7,389 nucleotides of DNA from an uncultured Acidobacteriota bacterium. Lineage in GTDB: Bacteria > Acidobacteriota > Thermoanaerobaculia > UBA5066. Location: assembly GCA_937902605.1 (NCBI GenBank), contig CALFNC010000053.1, positions 1 to 7,389 of the forward strand. The letters run 5' to 3'. Position numbers and translations under genes: made by a program. Within the stretch, counting starts at the first letter, position 1. Each line of letters begins with the position of its first letter. Positions 5,936-7,389 of this stretch are shown here, in pieces. The notes under the pieces were generated by a model. It saw nothing but the letters and a program-made list of their open reading frames with translations. It searched no databases and was not told the origin of the DNA.

Positions 5936-6856
5936 TCAGTTCTTGACGAGCGAGCCGGCGAGGGTGACCCGGTAATTCTCGCCGCCGCTGTCGGCCCGGA
6001 AGACCTCATACTGGCTGTCGCCACCTCCCACCGTCACCCTGATGAACGTGCTCGGGGCTCCCTTGTCCCCTTTGCCACGGGCGTGCCCGGAATCGAGCTG
6101 CCAGACCCCTTGGATTTTTTTGGCGGAAGCTCCGTGAGTGTGGCCGCAGAAATACGCGTTGACCTTCCGTTCCTTCAGAAGCAGCCAGAAGCGGTCGCGG
6201 GAGGCGAGGTTCTGGTTGAGCGAAGTCCGGGCATGGCGCGCCCGGCCCGTCGTCATGTCGGGGAGCGGAAAGACGGGTTCGTGCCCGACGACGAAGATGA
6301 ACGGCTTGGCGGTTGCGGCGAGGTCAGCCTTCAGCCACCCGTAGATCGTATCGGACACGTCGCCATTTCCCCCGGTGTCGCTGACGCCGTCGAAGTACTG
6401 ATTGATCACCGCAACGTGGACGTCACCGACCTCAAACGAGTACGTCGTCTCGACCCCACCAGGAGGGCCTGGCCGCACGATGTTGGGCAGCCTCGCGCCG
6501 CGGGCGTTGAGCCGCCGCAGGAACGCCATGTCTGACTCATCCGAGGCGTCGTGGTTGCCGACGGCGGGGTACCAGGGGAACGCCTTACCGAACACGGAAT
6601 GGATCACGGCGGCCACCGACTGGGGAGGGTCGAGGTCGCCGGGAACGATCAGGAAAGCGCTCGGTCCACTCGCGCGCATCGCCTGGCATGCCCCCAGAAA
6701 AAAGGCGGGGCCACCGAAGGCGCCACCTGCGTAATCCCGCATGTCGCCGGCGACCAGGAACGAAAGACCGGCGGGGCTCTCCGGAGGTGCGGCGAAGAGG
6801 CCGCTCCCGAGGAGCGCCAGCACCACTATCGCGATCCGCCTGGGATGGCGCGTCAT
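5936..6856 (-). CDS. Secreted calcineurin-like metallophosphoesterase
   Basis: 306 residues. An N-terminal signal peptide (RHPRR then a hydrophobic core about 8-22, with likely cleavage after the AA near 22-23) predicts export. The catalytic domain carries the metallophosphoesterase blocks in order: GDMRD (37-41), GDLD (73-76), GNHD (100-103), GHEP (191-194) and GHTHG (238-242). These ligate two metal ions and hydrolyse phosphomonoesters or diesters; the substrate cannot be told. In the first block the usual DxH has Arg40 in place of His, so metal site 1 may be altered or completed differently, as in some purple acid phosphatase relatives. The C-terminal 60 residues form a small beta-rich extension (for example STFIRVTVGGG). 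The ATG at 6856 lies 9 bases after the stop of the preceding gene, so the two are probably cotranscribed; the Shine-Dalgarno is weak. Confidence 0.85.
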   Translation of the reverse strand: MTRHPRRIAIVVLALLGSGLFAAPPESPAGLSFLVAGDMRDYAGGAFGGPAFFLGACQAMRASGPSAFLIVPGDLDPPQSVAAVIHSVFGKAFPWYPAVGNHDASDESDMAFLRRLNARGARLPNIVRPGPPGGVETTYSFEVGDVHVAVINQYFDGVSDTGGNGDVSDTIYGWLKADLAATAKPFIFVVGHEPVFPLPDMTTGRARHARTSLNQNLASRDRFWLLLKERKVNAYFCGHTHGASAKKIQGVWQLDSGHARGKGDKGAPSTFIRVTVGGGDSQYEVFRADSGGENYRVTLAGSLVKN

Positions 6857-6865
6857 CGACTCATT

Positions 6866-7389
6866 CTAGGGCGTCAGGCCATAGCGCTGGCGGAGGGCCA
6901 GCTCTTCCTTCTGGAGGGCCTCGGAGCGGGAGCGGATGGCGGTGGCCCGGTTGGTGACGGCTGTGAGCTGGGCAGAGGGATCAGGCGATGCCATTGCCGT
7001 CTTCAAGGAGCGGAGCATCTCCAGCGCGTCGTCGAGGCTCCGGACGCTCTCGCGGTAGTGGGCGGCGCACGAGGCGGGCGGCGTGAGTGCGGCGAGGCGC
7101 TCTTTCGCGGCTTCGGTCTCCCGGATCATCCTGTCGAGACCCGACGTGTCGCCTTTCGCTAGGGCCGCCGCCATCTCGCCCGCGACGCCTTCCGGGTCGC
7201 CGCTCATCTTCCCCGGCTGGATGTGGTCGACCGCGTCGAGGTACGTCGCGACAGCGGCCCGCGCTGAGCCGGACCCAGCGCCGCCCCGCTCGCCGTCGGT
7301 TGGAGCGGGGGCGGACCCTGGAGGCGCCTGCAGTGTGGCGCGGTGCTCTGGGGAGGATGGCGCTGGCCCGGAAGTCGGGCGCGTATCCG
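6866..7389 (-). CDS. Helical, probably exported protein of unknown function, 5' incomplete
   Basis: The frame is open from the stop at 6866 to the right window edge, so the gene begins outside. An ATG at 7207 exists, but the reading frame upstream of it is also protein-like: a Pro/Ala/Ser/Gly-rich linker (about 7255-7389, with APPGSAPAP) followed by AAVATYLDAVDHIQPGKM, which continues smoothly into the helical domain. I therefore treat 7207 as internal. The rest is almost entirely alpha-helical with several amphipathic helices (for example YRESVRSLDDALEMLRSLK and LDRMIRETEAAKERLAAL), a TPPASC segment with one Cys, and no catalytic motif that I recognise. A low-complexity linker before a helical domain is common in lipoproteins and membrane-anchored periplasmic proteins, but the anchor itself is not visible here. 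It is followed 9 bases later by the secreted phosphoesterase, so the two may share an operon and compartment. Confidence 0.65.
   Translation of the reverse strand, partial: DTRPTSGPAPSSPEHRATLQAPPGSAPAPTDGERGGAGSGSARAAVATYLDAVDHIQPGKMSGDPEGVAGEMAAALAKGDTSGLDRMIRETEAAKERLAALTPPASCAAHYRESVRSLDDALEMLRSLKTAMASPDPSAQLTAVTNRATAIRSRSEALQKEELALRQRYGLTP

Overview
This is a GC-rich window (roughly two thirds G+C by eye) from a bacterium. A lipobox signal peptide, a HAMP-type membrane receptor and secreted enzymes suggest a Gram-negative (diderm) host. Acidobacteriota or Myxococcota-like lineages would fit the composition and gene style, but nothing here fixes the phylum. There are no rRNA, tRNA, CRISPR or IS elements. 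Seven substantial protein genes and two short gene remnants fill almost all of the sequence; the longest gap is about 145 bases.

Layout. (1) Positions 1-1178 (+): the 3' part of a gene that joins a transmembrane helix and HAMP domain to a RelA/SpoT (p)ppGpp synthetase domain. The 5' end is probably outside the window. (2) Positions 2982-1205 (-): a short cluster reading leftwards. It starts with a strong Shine-Dalgarno and a 26-codon remnant of a DJ-1/PfpI gene. The stop codon of that remnant overlaps the TTG start of a COQ8/ADCK3-type ABC1 ATPase gene, which is followed by a DUF4342-type small membrane protein. (3) Positions 3085-4065 (+), divergent from that cluster: a cystathionine beta-synthase/cysteine synthase-type PLP enzyme. 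(4) Positions 4580-4122 (-): a small lipoprotein of unknown function with visibly lower GC. (5) Positions 5877-4726 (-): an AAA_21/OLD-like ATPase. Directly after it is a very short frame resembling the start of a TOPRIM/DUF4276-type partner that has been lost. (6) Positions 7389-5936 (-): an incomplete helical, probably exported protein followed 9 bases later by a secreted calcineurin-like metallophosphoesterase.

The genes do not form one pathway. The most interesting item is the membrane receptor-like (p)ppGpp synthetase: it suggests an envelope signal passed through HAMP straight to alarmone synthesis, without ribosome binding (no TGS/ACT) and without a recognisable hydrolase. Second is the pair of places where the 5' end of one gene survives as a stub next to an intact neighbour (DJ-1 stub before the COQ8-like gene; possible DUF4276 stub after the AAA ATPase). 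These point to gene loss or, in the first case, to translational coupling through a recycled leader.
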